From NCBI GenBank assembly GCA_039808025.1, contig JBDHSK010000005.1:62001-126000 (forward strand): DNA of 64,000 nt, given 5' to 3'. The DNA is from Sandaracinobacteroides sp039808025. GTDB lineage: Bacteria > Pseudomonadota > Alphaproteobacteria > Sphingomonadales > Sphingomonadaceae. A model generated the notes under the pieces. It did not search any database. It saw only the letters and a program-made list of their open reading frames with translations, and was not told the DNA's origin. Shown here piece by piece: positions 44,877 to 53,538 of this stretch. Each line of letters starts with the position of its first letter. Positions within the stretch are counted from its first letter, which is position 1. The position numbers and the translations under genes were made by a program.

Positions 44877-45521
44877 TCAGCGGCTGGCCAGCCGCCGGTC
44901 GAGATACGACGACACCCGCCCCATCAGGTCGTCCATCTCGTTCACGAAGAAATGGTTGGCGCCTTCGATCTTCTCGTAGTCGATGGTGAGGTGGCGCTGG
45001 GTTTTCAGCTTGTCGACCAGCTTCTGCACCATTGGTTCGGCCACCACTTCATCAGCGGTGCCCTGCACGATCACTCCGGATGACGGGCAGGGCGCCAGGA
45101 AGCCGAAATCATACATGTTGGCGGGCGGCGCGATCGAGATGAAGCCTTTGACCTCGGGGCGGCGCATCAGCAGCTGCATGCCGATCAGGGCCCCGAAGCT
45201 GAAGCCCGCGACCCAGGTGCCCGACGATTCCGGGTTGATTGCCTGTAGCCAGTCGAGTGCTGCGGCAGCATCCGACAGTTCGCCGATGCCATTGTCGAAC
45301 ACCCCTTCCGAGCGACCGACCCCGCGGAAATTGAAGCGCAGGGTGGCAAATCCGCGCTGTGCGAACATCTGGTACAGGGCGAGGGTGATGGCGTTGTTCA
45401 TGGTGCCTCCGCCCTGGGGGTGGGGGTGGAGGATGATGGCAACGGGCGGCCGTGGCCGCGTGGCGGGGTGGTAGCGTCCCTGCAAACGGCCTTCCGGCCC
45501 GGGAAAAATGACTTCCGGCAC
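44877..45521 (-). CDS. Alpha/beta hydrolase (dienelactone hydrolase-like)
   Basis: A 214-residue alpha/beta hydrolase. AIILHPHPQGGGTMNN carries the oxyanion region, LRFNFRGVGRSEG is characteristic, WVAGFSFGALIG holds the nucleophile Ser in GFSFG, and ANHFFVNE the catalytic His. It probably cleaves an ester or thioester; the substrate is unknown. The start is GTG at 45521 with AGGGAAG upstream. A frame reaching 46418 runs across the cysteine desulfurase on the other strand and is not coding. Confidence 0.85.
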   Translation of the reverse strand: MPEVIFPGPEGRLQGRYHPATRPRPPVAIILHPHPQGGGTMNNAITLALYQMFAQRGFATLRFNFRGVGRSEGVFDNGIGELSDAAAALDWLQAINPESSGTWVAGFSFGALIGMQLLMRRPEVKGFISIAPPANMYDFGFLAPCPSSGVIVQGTADEVVAEPMVQKLVDKLKTQRHLTIDYEKIEGANHFFVNEMDDLMGRVSSYLDRRLASR

Positions 45522-45587
45522 GTATGACTTCCCTGTGACTGTGCACACGGTTGGCGTGCGCTGCGCCGATCCTATATGGAATGCGGC

Positions 45588-46667
45588 ATGGCGATTGCAA
45601 CATATCTGGACTGGGCGGCCACAGCGCCGCTGCGCCACGAAGCCGCCACGGCCATGGCCGCCGCTGCCGAACAGGTGGCCAGCGGGGCGTGGGGCAACCC
45701 GGCCTCGGTGCACGCACCGGGGCGCGCCGCCCGTCGCGCCCTGACGGACGCCCGCGCCGACATCGCGTCTTTTTTTGCCGTCGATCCTGACGCCATCATT
45801 TTCACGAGCGGCGGCACCGAGGCGCTGGCGCTGGCGCTTGGGGGCGCCGAAGCCAGCGTGCGCCTGGTAGGGGCAACCGAACATCCGGCCGTTCAGGAGG
45901 CGGCCGCCGAAGCCGTGCGCATCGAAGTCGATGCCGATGGCGCCCTGCAGCTGCCGGCCATTGCTCAGGGGGCGCTGGTTGCGGTTCAGCATGCCAACAA
46001 TGAAACCGGGGTGGTGAACGATCTTGGCGCCATCTGTGCCGCGGTTCACGCCGCCGGCGGCCGGGTGGTGGCCGATTGCGTGCAGTCGGCGGGGAAGCTG
46101 CCACTGCCACCTGCGGATTTCATTGCCGTTTCCGCCCACAAGCTGGGGGGGCCGGCCGGTGTCGGGGCGCTGATCGTGCGCTGCAAGGAGCGGTTTGCCG
46201 CCATTCAGCGCGGTGGCGGACAGGAGCAGGGCTATCGTGGCGGCACCCCCAACCTGCTGGGGATCATCGGCTTTGCCGCTGCCCTGCGCCATTTCGACCA
46301 TGATTTTCCCGCCCGCGCTGCCCGTCTGCAACAGCGGCTGGAACAGCAGGCAACCGCACTTGGCGCCCGGGTGAATGGCGCTGCCAGCGAGCGGCTTCCC
46401 ACCATCAGCAGCCTGCACCTTCCAGGCGTTGCAGCCGCCACCCAGCTGATGATGCTGGATATGGCGGGCATTGCCGTCAGCCAGGGTTCGGCCTGTTCAT
46501 CGGGCACTCTGAAAGCCTCGCCGGTGCTCACGGCAATGGGGTTGGCCGACGCTGCCGCCCAGTCGCTGCGCGTCTCTACCGGCTGGTCAACCACCGACGC
46601 CGATATCGACGCCTTTCTGGCAGCCTGGTCGCCGATGGCTGCGAAGGCCGCCCGCCATGCCGCCTGA
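45588..46667 (+). CDS. Cysteine desulfurase family protein (first of a tandem pair)
   Basis: A 359-residue PLP-dependent class V aminotransferase. The PLP lysine is in SAHKLGG, the sulfur-accepting Cys in GSACSSG, and NNETGV and EHPAVQE are typical. It starts YLDWAATAPL rather than the usual YLDNNATTP. It mobilises sulfur from cysteine for Fe-S or tRNA thiolation. It overlaps the second desulfurase by 11 nt and the ferredoxin follows. I chose ATG 45588. Confidence 0.9.
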   Translation: MAIATYLDWAATAPLRHEAATAMAAAAEQVASGAWGNPASVHAPGRAARRALTDARADIASFFAVDPDAIIFTSGGTEALALALGGAEASVRLVGATEHPAVQEAAAEAVRIEVDADGALQLPAIAQGALVAVQHANNETGVVNDLGAICAAVHAAGGRVVADCVQSAGKLPLPPADFIAVSAHKLGGPAGVGALIVRCKERFAAIQRGGGQEQGYRGGTPNLLGIIGFAAALRHFDHDFPARAARLQQRLEQQATALGARVNGAASERLPTISSLHLPGVAAATQLMMLDMAGIAVSQGSACSSGTLKASPVLTAMGLADAAAQSLRVSTGWSTTDADIDAFLAAWSPMAAKAARHAA

Positions 46668-47772
46668 ACCCTTCGATCTCGATGCCCAGGCGACCACGCC
46701 GCTCGAACCGGTGGCGCTGGCGGCCATGCTGCCGCTGCTGGAGGGGCGCCACTGGAACCCTCACAGCCCCCATCGCGGCGGCCGCATCACCAAGGCGGTG
46801 CTGGAAGTGGCGCGCAGCCAGATCGCCGGGGCGCTGGAGCGGCCACCCGAGGGCCTGATCTTCACCTCGGGGGCAACCGAGGCCAATAATCTGGCACTGA
46901 AAGGCGTTCTCGAGGCGCGGGGCGGCCGGCTCGTCACCTTTGCAACCGAGCACAGCTGCGTGCTGGCAGCCGCCCGGCATCTTGAACGGCTGGGCCATCC
47001 GCTTGCCATCGTGCCGGTCACGCCGCAGGGCCTTCCCGACCTCGACGCTCTCGACGCCGCTCTGGCCGAGCCGGCGGCGCTGGTGTCGTGCATGGCTGTC
47101 AACAACGAGATCGGAACCATCGCGCCGCTGGCGGCGATCGCCGATCGTGCCCATGCCGCCGGCGCCCTGTTCCACACCGATGCGGCGCAGGCGTTCGGCA
47201 AGATAGACCTGTTGGCCGATGCCGATCTGATCTCGGTTACCGCCCACAAGCTGCATGGCCCCAAGGGCATCGGCGCGCTGTGGGTGCGGCCGGGGGTCGG
47301 GCTTTCCCCCCAGCTCGATGGCGGCGGGCAGGAGGCCGGGGTCCGCTCGGGAACCCAGGCCCCATATCTGGCCGCCGGGTTTGCGGCCGCAGTGCTGGCC
47401 GCCGACAAGCAGGCCACCCGCACCCATTGCGAACAGCTGATGCAGATCGCGCTTGCCGAACTGGCGGCGGTTCCGCACATCATCAACGGCCCCGATCCGC
47501 TGGGGCCGGACCGCTGGCCGGGCAATCTGTCGGTGACCTTTCCCGGAGTCGATTCGTCGCGGCTGATCGCCCGCCTTCCCGATCTGGCGCTCAGTTCCGG
47601 ATCGGCCTGTTCCTCGGGGGCGGGCCGGCCAAGCCATGTGCTTGCAGCACTGGGTTTGACGGATTCGCTGGTGCGCCAGACGATCAGGATCGGCTGGAGC
47701 CGCATGACCGACCCGGAACTTTTTCATGCTGCACTTGCGAAACTGGTTTCAATCACCAATGATATGGTCTGA
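46657..47772 (+). CDS. Cysteine desulfurase (second of a tandem pair)
   Basis: A 371-residue desulfurase with ATEHSCVL, VNNEIGTIAPL, TDAAQAFGKI, the PLP-lysine motif TAHKLHG and the catalytic-Cys loop GSACSSG. It differs from its neighbour enough to be an old duplicate rather than a recent one. The stop overlaps the ferredoxin start by one base (TGATG). Together they probably supply sulfur for Fe-S cluster formation. Which of the two is the main IscS is unclear. Confidence 0.93.
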   Translation: MPPEPFDLDAQATTPLEPVALAAMLPLLEGRHWNPHSPHRGGRITKAVLEVARSQIAGALERPPEGLIFTSGATEANNLALKGVLEARGGRLVTFATEHSCVLAAARHLERLGHPLAIVPVTPQGLPDLDALDAALAEPAALVSCMAVNNEIGTIAPLAAIADRAHAAGALFHTDAAQAFGKIDLLADADLISVTAHKLHGPKGIGALWVRPGVGLSPQLDGGGQEAGVRSGTQAPYLAAGFAAAVLAADKQATRTHCEQLMQIALAELAAVPHIINGPDPLGPDRWPGNLSVTFPGVDSSRLIARLPDLALSSGSACSSGAGRPSHVLAALGLTDSLVRQTIRIGWSRMTDPELFHAALAKLVSITNDMV

Positions 47773-48116
47773 TGATTCACCTGCGATTCCTGAACCCCGA
47801 CGGGACGCTAGCCGCTGAAACCGACATCGAGCCGGAGAACGGATTGCGTCTGCTGGAAGTGGCGCAGACCCTCGGCCTGCCGCTCGAAGGCACCTGCGAA
47901 GGCTCGATGGCCTGCTCGACCTGTCATGTGCTGATCAATGCAGCCGATCTTTCCCGGCTGCCGCCACCTGGCCCGCACGAGGAAGACATGCTGGATTTCA
48001 CCGCCTATGTCGGGCCATTGTCGCGGCTGTCGTGCCAGATCGAGCTGACGGATGAGATCGGCCATCTGGAAGTGTCGCTTCCGCCCGGCCATGCCAACAT
48101 GCTCGGCCGTCAGTAA
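47772..48116 (+). CDS. 2Fe-2S ferredoxin (adrenodoxin/ISC Fdx type)
   Basis: A 114-residue ferredoxin with cluster ligands Cys42, Cys48, Cys51 (CEGSMACSTC) and Cys88 (SRLSC). This is the adrenodoxin-like ISC ferredoxin spacing. It would donate electrons for cluster assembly with the two desulfurases encoded just upstream, to which it is coupled. Confidence 0.95.
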   Translation: MIHLRFLNPDGTLAAETDIEPENGLRLLEVAQTLGLPLEGTCEGSMACSTCHVLINAADLSRLPPPGPHEEDMLDFTAYVGPLSRLSCQIELTDEIGHLEVSLPPGHANMLGRQ

Positions 48117-48148
48117 CCGGCCAACCGCCGGCGGCAGCTTGCGGCTTC

Positions 48149-48358
48149 TCAGCTTCCGAGGCCGCGACCGCCCAGCACCAGAAGCACCAGCACCAGCATG
48201 ATGGTCAGTGCCTGGAACAGCACCCGCATCGACATCAGCCTGTTCGACTGCTCGCCGGTGATGTCTTTTCCCGAAGCCATGGTCATGATGCCGCGCACCA
48301 GCACGAAAGCGGTCAGCAGGGCGCCAAGGGCAATCAGGATGATGACGATGGTCTTCAT
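48149..48358 (-). CDS. HIG1-domain small membrane protein
   Basis: A 69-residue protein with two membrane helices (about residues 3-23 and 43-62) joined by a loop containing DITGEQSNRLMSMRVLFQ. This matches the HIG1 domain, found in proteins that associate with respiratory supercomplexes. I chose ATG 48358, which overlaps the stop of gluQRS by four bases; the two are cotranscribed. Confidence 0.82.
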   Translation of the reverse strand: MKTIVIILIALGALLTAFVLVRGIMTMASGKDITGEQSNRLMSMRVLFQALTIMLVLVLLVLGGRGLGS

Positions 48359-49215
48359 GGCGACTCCGCGACGGCGAGGCCGGCTTGCGCCAGCAGTGGC
48401 GCGCATTGTCGCACAAACTGTCGCCTGACGTCATCCCCTTTTGCGCCGCTGTCGCGCAAGGCCGCCAGCGTTGCGGCGTGGTCGCGCTTGGCGAGTCGCC
48501 TGCCGCTGGCATCGAGAAGCAGCCCGTGGTGCAGATAGCCGGGCTGTGGCAGTCCAAGCAGCTGTTGCAGCAGGCGTTGCACGGGGGTTGCCTCGACCAG
48601 ATCGTCGCCGCGGGTCACCAGTGTCACGCCTTGCGCTGCATCATCGAGCACGCAGGCCAGATGATAGGCGATGGCGCCGTCACGGCGCATCAGCACCGGG
48701 TCGCCGAAGCGGTCGGCTGCCCCTGTCTGCGGCCCGGCGGCAAGATCACGCCAGCTTTGCCGGCAGCTGACCCCCTGCTGCTGAACCGCCCCGAGATCGA
48801 GCCGCCAGGCAAAGGCGCCGCTGGCGGGCGGGGCATGGCCACGACAGGTGCCGGGGTAGACGATGGTTTCGCCGGTGTGGGGGGCGCTGGCGGCGCGGGC
48901 GATATCGGCGCGGGTGCAGGTGCAGGCATACAGCAGCCGGCGCTGCCGCAAGGAATCGAAGGCGGCCAGATGGCAGGGCCGCCGTTCCGATTGCACCATC
49001 ACCGGGCCATCGGGCACCAGCCCCAGCCACGCCAGATCCTCGTTGATGGCTTGTGCAAACTGAGGGCGCACCCGGCCGCTGTCGATATCCTCGATCCGCA
49101 GCCGCCACCGGCCTCCGGCCGCCCGCGCCACCGCCCAGCCGGCAACCGCGGAAAATCCGTGGCCCAGGTGCAGAAGCCCGGTGGGCGAAGGGGCGAAGCG
49201 GGTGACGATCTCCAT
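48355..49215 (-). CDS. gluQ: Glutamyl-Q tRNA(Asp) synthetase (GluQRS)
   Basis: A 286-residue paralogue of glutamyl-tRNA synthetase lacking the anticodon-binding domain. The HIGH-like motif is PSPTGLLHLGH, the zinc cysteines are CTCTRADI and YPGTCR, and the KMSKS-like loop is RLAKRDHA. It glutamylates queuosine at position 34 of tRNA-Asp. ATG 49215 has GAGG about 6 nt upstream. Confidence 0.92.
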   Translation of the reverse strand: MEIVTRFAPSPTGLLHLGHGFSAVAGWAVARAAGGRWRLRIEDIDSGRVRPQFAQAINEDLAWLGLVPDGPVMVQSERRPCHLAAFDSLRQRRLLYACTCTRADIARAASAPHTGETIVYPGTCRGHAPPASGAFAWRLDLGAVQQQGVSCRQSWRDLAAGPQTGAADRFGDPVLMRRDGAIAYHLACVLDDAAQGVTLVTRGDDLVEATPVQRLLQQLLGLPQPGYLHHGLLLDASGRRLAKRDHAATLAALRDSGAKGDDVRRQFVRQCAPLLAQAGLAVAESP

Positions 49216-49419
49216 CTTGACCTCTACTACCAATAGTGCTGTCATAACGCAGACACACTGCTAGTGGTATAGCCAACGCCAGACCTATCGTGCGGGCTTG
49301 TGTGGCGGGTGATGCCGGTGGCAGTGGAGAACAAGGAACGTGGTGCAGTTGGGCCGGCCCCTGCCCTGACGTGCGATACGGGTGGATCTCTCCCAGCGGC
49401 CCCGATCAGGGAGTGGCCG

Positions 49420-50010
49420 ATGTATCATCCCGCCATGCTTGACGAGCGCCGGGCCGAACGCTGGCAATCACCGCAATCCTGTCCGGCGCTGGTGCTGAAC
49501 GCCGATTACACGCCGCTCAGCTATTTCCCGCTGTCGTTATGGAGCTGGCAGGATGCCGTGAAGGCCTGTTTTCTCGAACGGGTCGATGTGGTGGCGCTTT
49601 ATGATCGCACCATCCGGTCGCCGGGTGTCGAGCTGGCACTGCCGTCGGTGGTGGCGCTCAGGCAATATGTGAAGCCGGTGCGTACCCCCGCCTTCACCCG
49701 TTTCAACCTGTTCCTGCGCGACCGCTTCGCCTGCCAGTATTGCGGCGCCCGCGAAGACCTGACGTTCGACCATGTGGTGCCGCGCGCCCATGGTGGCCGC
49801 ACCACCTGGCAGAATGTGACGACGGCCTGCGCGCCGTGCAACCTGAAGAAGGGCGGGCGCACCCCGGCGCAGGCGCACATGCAGCCGCGCCAGCCGCCGT
49901 TCCAGCCCACCCATCACCAGCTGCTGGAAAACGGCAGGGCGTTTCCGCCCCACCACTGCCACGCCACCTGGCGCGATTTCCTCTATTGGGATGTCGAGCT
50001 GGAGCCGTAA
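49420..50010 (+). CDS. HNH endonuclease family protein
   Basis: A 196-residue protein. CQYCGAREDLTFDHVVPRAHGGRTTWQN followed by ACAPCNLKKGGRTP gives a zinc-anchored HNH motif, and CPALVLNADYTPLSYFPLS is the family's N-terminal block. These HNH proteins are widespread in alphaproteobacteria and their role is unclear. I chose ATG 49420 (GGAG upstream); the frame extends upstream to 49300 without support. Confidence 0.87.
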   Translation: MYHPAMLDERRAERWQSPQSCPALVLNADYTPLSYFPLSLWSWQDAVKACFLERVDVVALYDRTIRSPGVELALPSVVALRQYVKPVRTPAFTRFNLFLRDRFACQYCGAREDLTFDHVVPRAHGGRTTWQNVTTACAPCNLKKGGRTPAQAHMQPRQPPFQPTHHQLLENGRAFPPHHCHATWRDFLYWDVELEP

Positions 50011-50061
50011 CCGGGCGCGACTGTTACCGGCCCCGTCTGTGTTCGGCCTGCAAGGGCCGTA

Positions 50062-50484
50062 TCAGCCGACGATTTCTTCCGGGCGGAAGAAGAAGGCGAT
50101 TTCGGTGGCGGCGTTCTCGTCGGAGTCAGAGCCATGCACCGAGTTGGCCTCGATCGATTCCGCGAGTTCGCGGCGGATGGTTCCCGGCTCGGCGTTTTCC
50201 GGATTGGTGGCACCCATCACCTTGCGGTTCAGGGCCACGGCGTCTTCGCCTTCCAGCACCTGCACCACCACCGGGCCCGAGGTCATGAAGGCGACGAGAT
50301 CGTTGAAGAAGGGGCGCTCGCGGTGGATGGCGTAAAAGCCTTCGGCCTGATCCTTCGTCAGGCGCACCCGCCGGGAGGCGACGACGCGCAGGCCGGCGTC
50401 TTCCAGCATGGCGGTGACGCGACCCGTAAGGTTGCGGCGGGTGGCATCGGGCTTGATGATCGAGAAAGTGCGGGTGACGGCCAT
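50062..50484 (-). CDS. ndk: Nucleoside diphosphate kinase
   Basis: A 140-residue enzyme transferring phosphate between nucleoside di- and triphosphates. The catalytic His lies in NSVHGSDSDENA, and FSIIKPDATRRNLTG, RPFFNDLVAFMTSGPVV and MGATNPENAEPGTIR are highly conserved. ATG 50484 has GAGG upstream. Confidence 0.97.
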   Translation of the reverse strand: MAVTRTFSIIKPDATRRNLTGRVTAMLEDAGLRVVASRRVRLTKDQAEGFYAIHRERPFFNDLVAFMTSGPVVVQVLEGEDAVALNRKVMGATNPENAEPGTIRRELAESIEANSVHGSDSDENAATEIAFFFRPEEIVG

Positions 50485-50565
50485 GAAGATGGTCCTCTTG
50501 TCTGGGAATCGGGTTGTCGGAAAAATGGTGCAGCGCACCTAGCGGCAACGGCTGGTAAGGGCAAG

Positions 50566-50974
50566 ATGCCAGTGGCCCTGTAAGCCGGGTTCTGTTCCCC
50601 GCCGTCCCCCAAGGGCCGATCAGAGTGGCGACCATTCATCTCGGGCCGGCGTTGCCGCCGGCCTCCAGCAACCTACCCGCGCGCCTCGGGCAGACCGGCC
50701 CGGCCCGCCACCGGGCGGTAACGGGCGCGGCGCGCCTATTCGGTCTTGCTCCCGGTGGGGTTTGCCATGCCACCGCTGTTGCCAGCCGCGCGGTGCGCTC
50801 TTGCCGCACCCTTTCGCCCTTGCCGGAAGCCCGAAGGCCCGTCCGGCGGTTTGCTTTCTGTGGCACTGTCCCTGGGGTCACCCCCGGCGGGCGTTACCCG
50901 CCACCGTTGGTCATCGGAGCCCGGACTTTCCTCGGCCGGCATCAGCCGGACGCGGCCGCCCGGGCCACTGGCAT
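50566..50974 (-). ncRNA. rnpB: RNase P RNA component (class A)
   Basis: A 409-nt RNA on the minus strand. The 5' part contains GAGGAAAGTCCGGGCTCC, the strongest class A signature, near 50916-50934; the 3' part contains ACAGAACCCGGCTTACAG near 50578-50596. The ends form a perfect 13-bp helix P1 (ATGCCAGTGGCCC at 50974-50962 pairing with 50578-50566), which sets the boundaries. It is the catalytic RNA that matures tRNA 5' ends. An open frame across it on the plus strand is not coding. Confidence 0.95.
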
Positions 50975-51032
50975 TTGTGCGCTTGTCATCGAACGGCCTT
51001 GCGGTCAAGCTGGCCCCGAAAGGAACCCTCGA

Positions 51033-51461
51033 ATGACGTACCCTGTTCGCACCAGCGAATTCGAAATGAACCGCTCGACCATCATCAGCCTGCTGTATGT
51101 CGCGTCGTTCCTTGTCGGAATCACCTCGATCATCGGGGTGGTGCTGGCCTATGTGTGGAACGGTGAAGCCCATGAAAGCTGGGAGGACAGCCACTACACC
51201 CCGCTAGCGTCTCAACGATGTTCACCGGGTGAAGCCCATGAAAGCTGGGAGGACAGCCACTACCGCTATCACATCCGCACCTTCTGGATCGGCATGGTGT
51301 GGGGGGTGGCGGCGCTGGCGGCATCGGTTGCCACCTTGTTTCTGCTGGCGTGGGTGTTCTTCCCGCTGGTGGCGGTGTGGTTCGTGGCGCGCGCCATCAA
51401 GGCACTGCTGGCGGCCCAGAAACACGAACCTGTCGCCAATGTGACCACCTGGCTGGTTTGA
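51033..51461 (+). CDS. DUF4870-like small membrane protein with internal duplication
   Basis: A 142-residue protein with three to four membrane segments (about residues 14-37, 86-115, 117-130). It resembles short hypothetical membrane proteins of the DUF4870 kind. A GEAHESWEDSHY segment occurs twice (about residues 44-55 and 66-77), separated by ten residues. Outside the duplication the protein is intact. AAGGA precedes ATG 51033. Confidence 0.75.
   Translation: MTYPVRTSEFEMNRSTIISLLYVASFLVGITSIIGVVLAYVWNGEAHESWEDSHYTPLASQRCSPGEAHESWEDSHYRYHIRTFWIGMVWGVAALAASVATLFLLAWVFFPLVAVWFVARAIKALLAAQKHEPVANVTTWLV
51163..51264 (+). repeat. 36-bp direct repeat inside the membrane-protein gene
   Basis: Two identical 36-bp copies (51163-51198 and 51229-51264) are separated by 30 bp. 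The offset of 66 bp keeps the frame. It looks like a duplication with insertion of new sequence between the copies. Confidence 0.9.
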
Positions 51462-51520
51462 AGGTTGCCGCTGCTTTTCGATAGAGGTTTTTGGCGGCCG
51501 CTTTCCACCGCACAGCCTTA

Positions 51521-51624
51521 GCGCCCCGTTCGGGCGCGGTTCTCCATCAGCGCCCTGTCTGGGCGCGGTTCTCCATCAGCGCCCTGTCTGGGCGCGGTCC
51601 TCCGTTAGCGCCCTGTCTGGGCGC
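51521..51624. repeat. Four 29-bp tandem hairpin repeats at the aroC 3' end
   Basis: Four copies spaced exactly 29 bp apart (hairpin starts at 51521, 51550, 51579 and 51608) each contain the inverted repeat GCGCCC/GGGCGC with a 5-nt loop. The last copy lies inside the aroC coding end and includes its stop. The first copy has base changes in the loop. They may act as terminators for aroC and the opposing gene. Confidence 0.9.
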
Positions 51625-52672
51625 GGTGCATCACCATCGCGTCGGCCAGCACCAGCGCCATCATCGCCTCGGCGACCGGAGCCGCGCGGATCCCCACACA
51701 GGGGTCGTGGCGGCCGATGGTGCGCACTTCGGTCGCCGCGCCGCTGCGGGTGATCGACGGCACCGGCGTGAGGATCGAGCTGGTGGGTTTCAGCGCCATG
51801 CGGCAGACGATGGGCTGCCCGGTCGAGATGCCGCCGGCGATTCCGCCGGCGTGGTTGGCCAGAAATATGGGCCTGCCGTCCGGCCCGGGGCGCATCGGGT
51901 CGGCGTTGGTTTCGCCGGTCAGGCGGGCAGCGGCAAAGCCATCACCGATTTCCACCCCTTTCACGGCGTTGATGCTCATCATCGCTGCCGCCAGCTGCCC
52001 GTCGAGCTTCCAGTAGATGGGCGCCCCCCAGCCGGCGGGCACCCCTTCTGCCACCACTTCCACCACCGCCCCCAGCGACGAACCGCTTTTGCGGGCGGCA
52101 TCCAGCGCCTCGGCCCAGCGGGAGGCGGCGGCGGCATCGGGGCAGAAGAACGGGTTGTTGGCAATTTCGTCGGGATCGAAGGTCTGCACCCGGTCGCCAC
52201 CCAGTTCCACCAGATAGCCGCGAATCGCCACAGCGCCGATCACCTTGCGGGCGATGGCGCCGGCGGCAACGCGCATGGCGGTTTCGCGCGCCGACGATCG
52301 CCCGCCACCGCGCGGGTCGCGGCGGCCGTATTTGGCATCATAGGCGTAATCGGCGTGGCCGGGGCGAAAGCTCTGGGCGATTTCGCCATAGTCTTTCGAG
52401 CGCTGATCGACATTGCGGATCAGCAGGCTGATGGGGGTGCCAGTGGTTTCGCCCTCGTACACGCCGGAAAGGATTTCCACCGCATCGGGTTCCTGCCGCT
52501 GGGTGGTGAAGCGGCTTTGCCCCGGCCGCCGCTGGTCGAGGAAGGGCTGGATATCGCCTTCGTGCAGGGGAATGCCGGGCGGGCAGCCATCGACGACACA
52601 GCCAATCGCCGGACCGTGCGATTCGCCCCAGGTGGTAAAGCGGAAGCTGTGGCCGAAGCTGTTGTAGGACAT
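51605..52672 (-). CDS. aroC: Chorismate synthase
   Basis: A 355-residue enzyme making chorismate from 5-enolpyruvylshikimate-3-phosphate with reduced FMN. The family motifs are GESHGPAIGCVVDGCPPGI, RDPRGGGRSSARETAMRVAAGA and HDPCVGIRAAPVAEAM. It lies upstream of the 29-bp repeats, which encode the terminal AQTGR. The gene is complete. Confidence 0.97.
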   Translation of the reverse strand: MSYNSFGHSFRFTTWGESHGPAIGCVVDGCPPGIPLHEGDIQPFLDQRRPGQSRFTTQRQEPDAVEILSGVYEGETTGTPISLLIRNVDQRSKDYGEIAQSFRPGHADYAYDAKYGRRDPRGGGRSSARETAMRVAAGAIARKVIGAVAIRGYLVELGGDRVQTFDPDEIANNPFFCPDAAAASRWAEALDAARKSGSSLGAVVEVVAEGVPAGWGAPIYWKLDGQLAAAMMSINAVKGVEIGDGFAAARLTGETNADPMRPGPDGRPIFLANHAGGIAGGISTGQPIVCRMALKPTSSILTPVPSITRSGAATEVRTIGRHDPCVGIRAAPVAEAMMALVLADAMVMHRAQTGR

Positions 52673-52690
52673 GCGGCGCCGCCGGTGCCG

Positions 52691-53491
52691 CTACACCAGC
52701 GCGATGTCGGGGGCGTCTTCGGCCTTCATGCCCACCACATGATAGCCCGAATCGACATGCAGATTTTCACCCGTGGTGCCGGCCCCCAGATCTGACAGCA
52801 GGTAGAGCGCGGCGCCGCCGACATCCTCGATGGTGGTGTTGCGCTTCAGGGGCGAATTCAGCTCGTTCCACTTCAGAATATAGCGGAAGTCACCGATGCC
52901 GCTGGCGGCAAGGGTTTTCACCGGCCCGGCGGAAATGGCGTTCACCCGGATGTTGTCGCGGCCGAAATCAACCGCCAGATACTGCACGCTGGCTTCCAGC
53001 GCCGCTTTCGCCACCCCCATCACATTATAATGCGGCACCACTTTTTCGGCGCCGTAATAGGTCAGCGTCAGCATCGCGCCGCCGTTGGGCATCATCGCTG
53101 CGGCGCGGCGCGCCACCGCCGTGAAACTGTAGACGGAAATATCCATCGACATGGCGAAATTGGCGCGGCTGGTCTCGAAATAGCGGCCACGCAGCTCGTT
53201 CTTGTCGGAATAGCCGATGGCATGGACGATGAAATCGATGGTCGGCCAATGCTTGCCGAGATCGGCGAACAGCTGGTCGATGCTGGCGTCTGATGACACA
53301 TCGCAATCGAACAGCAGCGTCTGGCCGATGCTTTCCGCCAGCGGCCGCACCCGCTTTTCCAGCGCCTCACCCTGATAGCTGAAGGCGATACCGGCGCCGT
53401 GTTCCGCCAGTTTCTGCGCAATGCCCCACGCCAGCGAGCGGTCGTTCGCCACGCCCATGATCAGCCCGCGCTTGCCCTGCATCAACCCCAT
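52691..53491 (-). CDS. fabI: Enoyl-[acyl-carrier-protein] reductase (NADH)
   Basis: A 266-residue reductase of the FabI type. GKRGLIMGVANDRSLAWGIA is the cofactor site, LTYYGAEKVVPHYNVMGVAKAAL carries the catalytic Tyr and Lys, and ISAGPVKTLAASGI the substrate loop. It does the last step of fatty-acid elongation. I chose ATG 53491, 10 nt after GGAG; ATG 53500 is too close to that site. The frame extends upstream without support. Confidence 0.95.
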   Translation of the reverse strand: MGLMQGKRGLIMGVANDRSLAWGIAQKLAEHGAGIAFSYQGEALEKRVRPLAESIGQTLLFDCDVSSDASIDQLFADLGKHWPTIDFIVHAIGYSDKNELRGRYFETSRANFAMSMDISVYSFTAVARRAAAMMPNGGAMLTLTYYGAEKVVPHYNVMGVAKAALEASVQYLAVDFGRDNIRVNAISAGPVKTLAASGIGDFRYILKWNELNSPLKRNTTIEDVGGAALYLLSDLGAGTTGENLHVDSGYHVVGMKAEDAPDIALV

Positions 53492-53538
53492 GCCAGCCAT
53501 TCTCCGTGCCAGTGACGTCTGATTCCCTTGCCGTTTCC

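Noticed and set aside
45522..46418. Upstream extension of the alpha/beta hydrolase frame
   Set aside because: It is antisense to the first cysteine desulfurase; a GTG with a ribosome site at 45521 starts the conserved domain.
50625..51032. Upstream extension of the small membrane-protein frame
   Set aside because: It crosses the RNase P RNA gene, which is on the other strand; ATG 51033 has its own ribosome site.
51521..51624. CRISPR array
   Set aside because: The repeats are only 29 bp apart with no unique spacers, and one unit lies in the aroC coding end.
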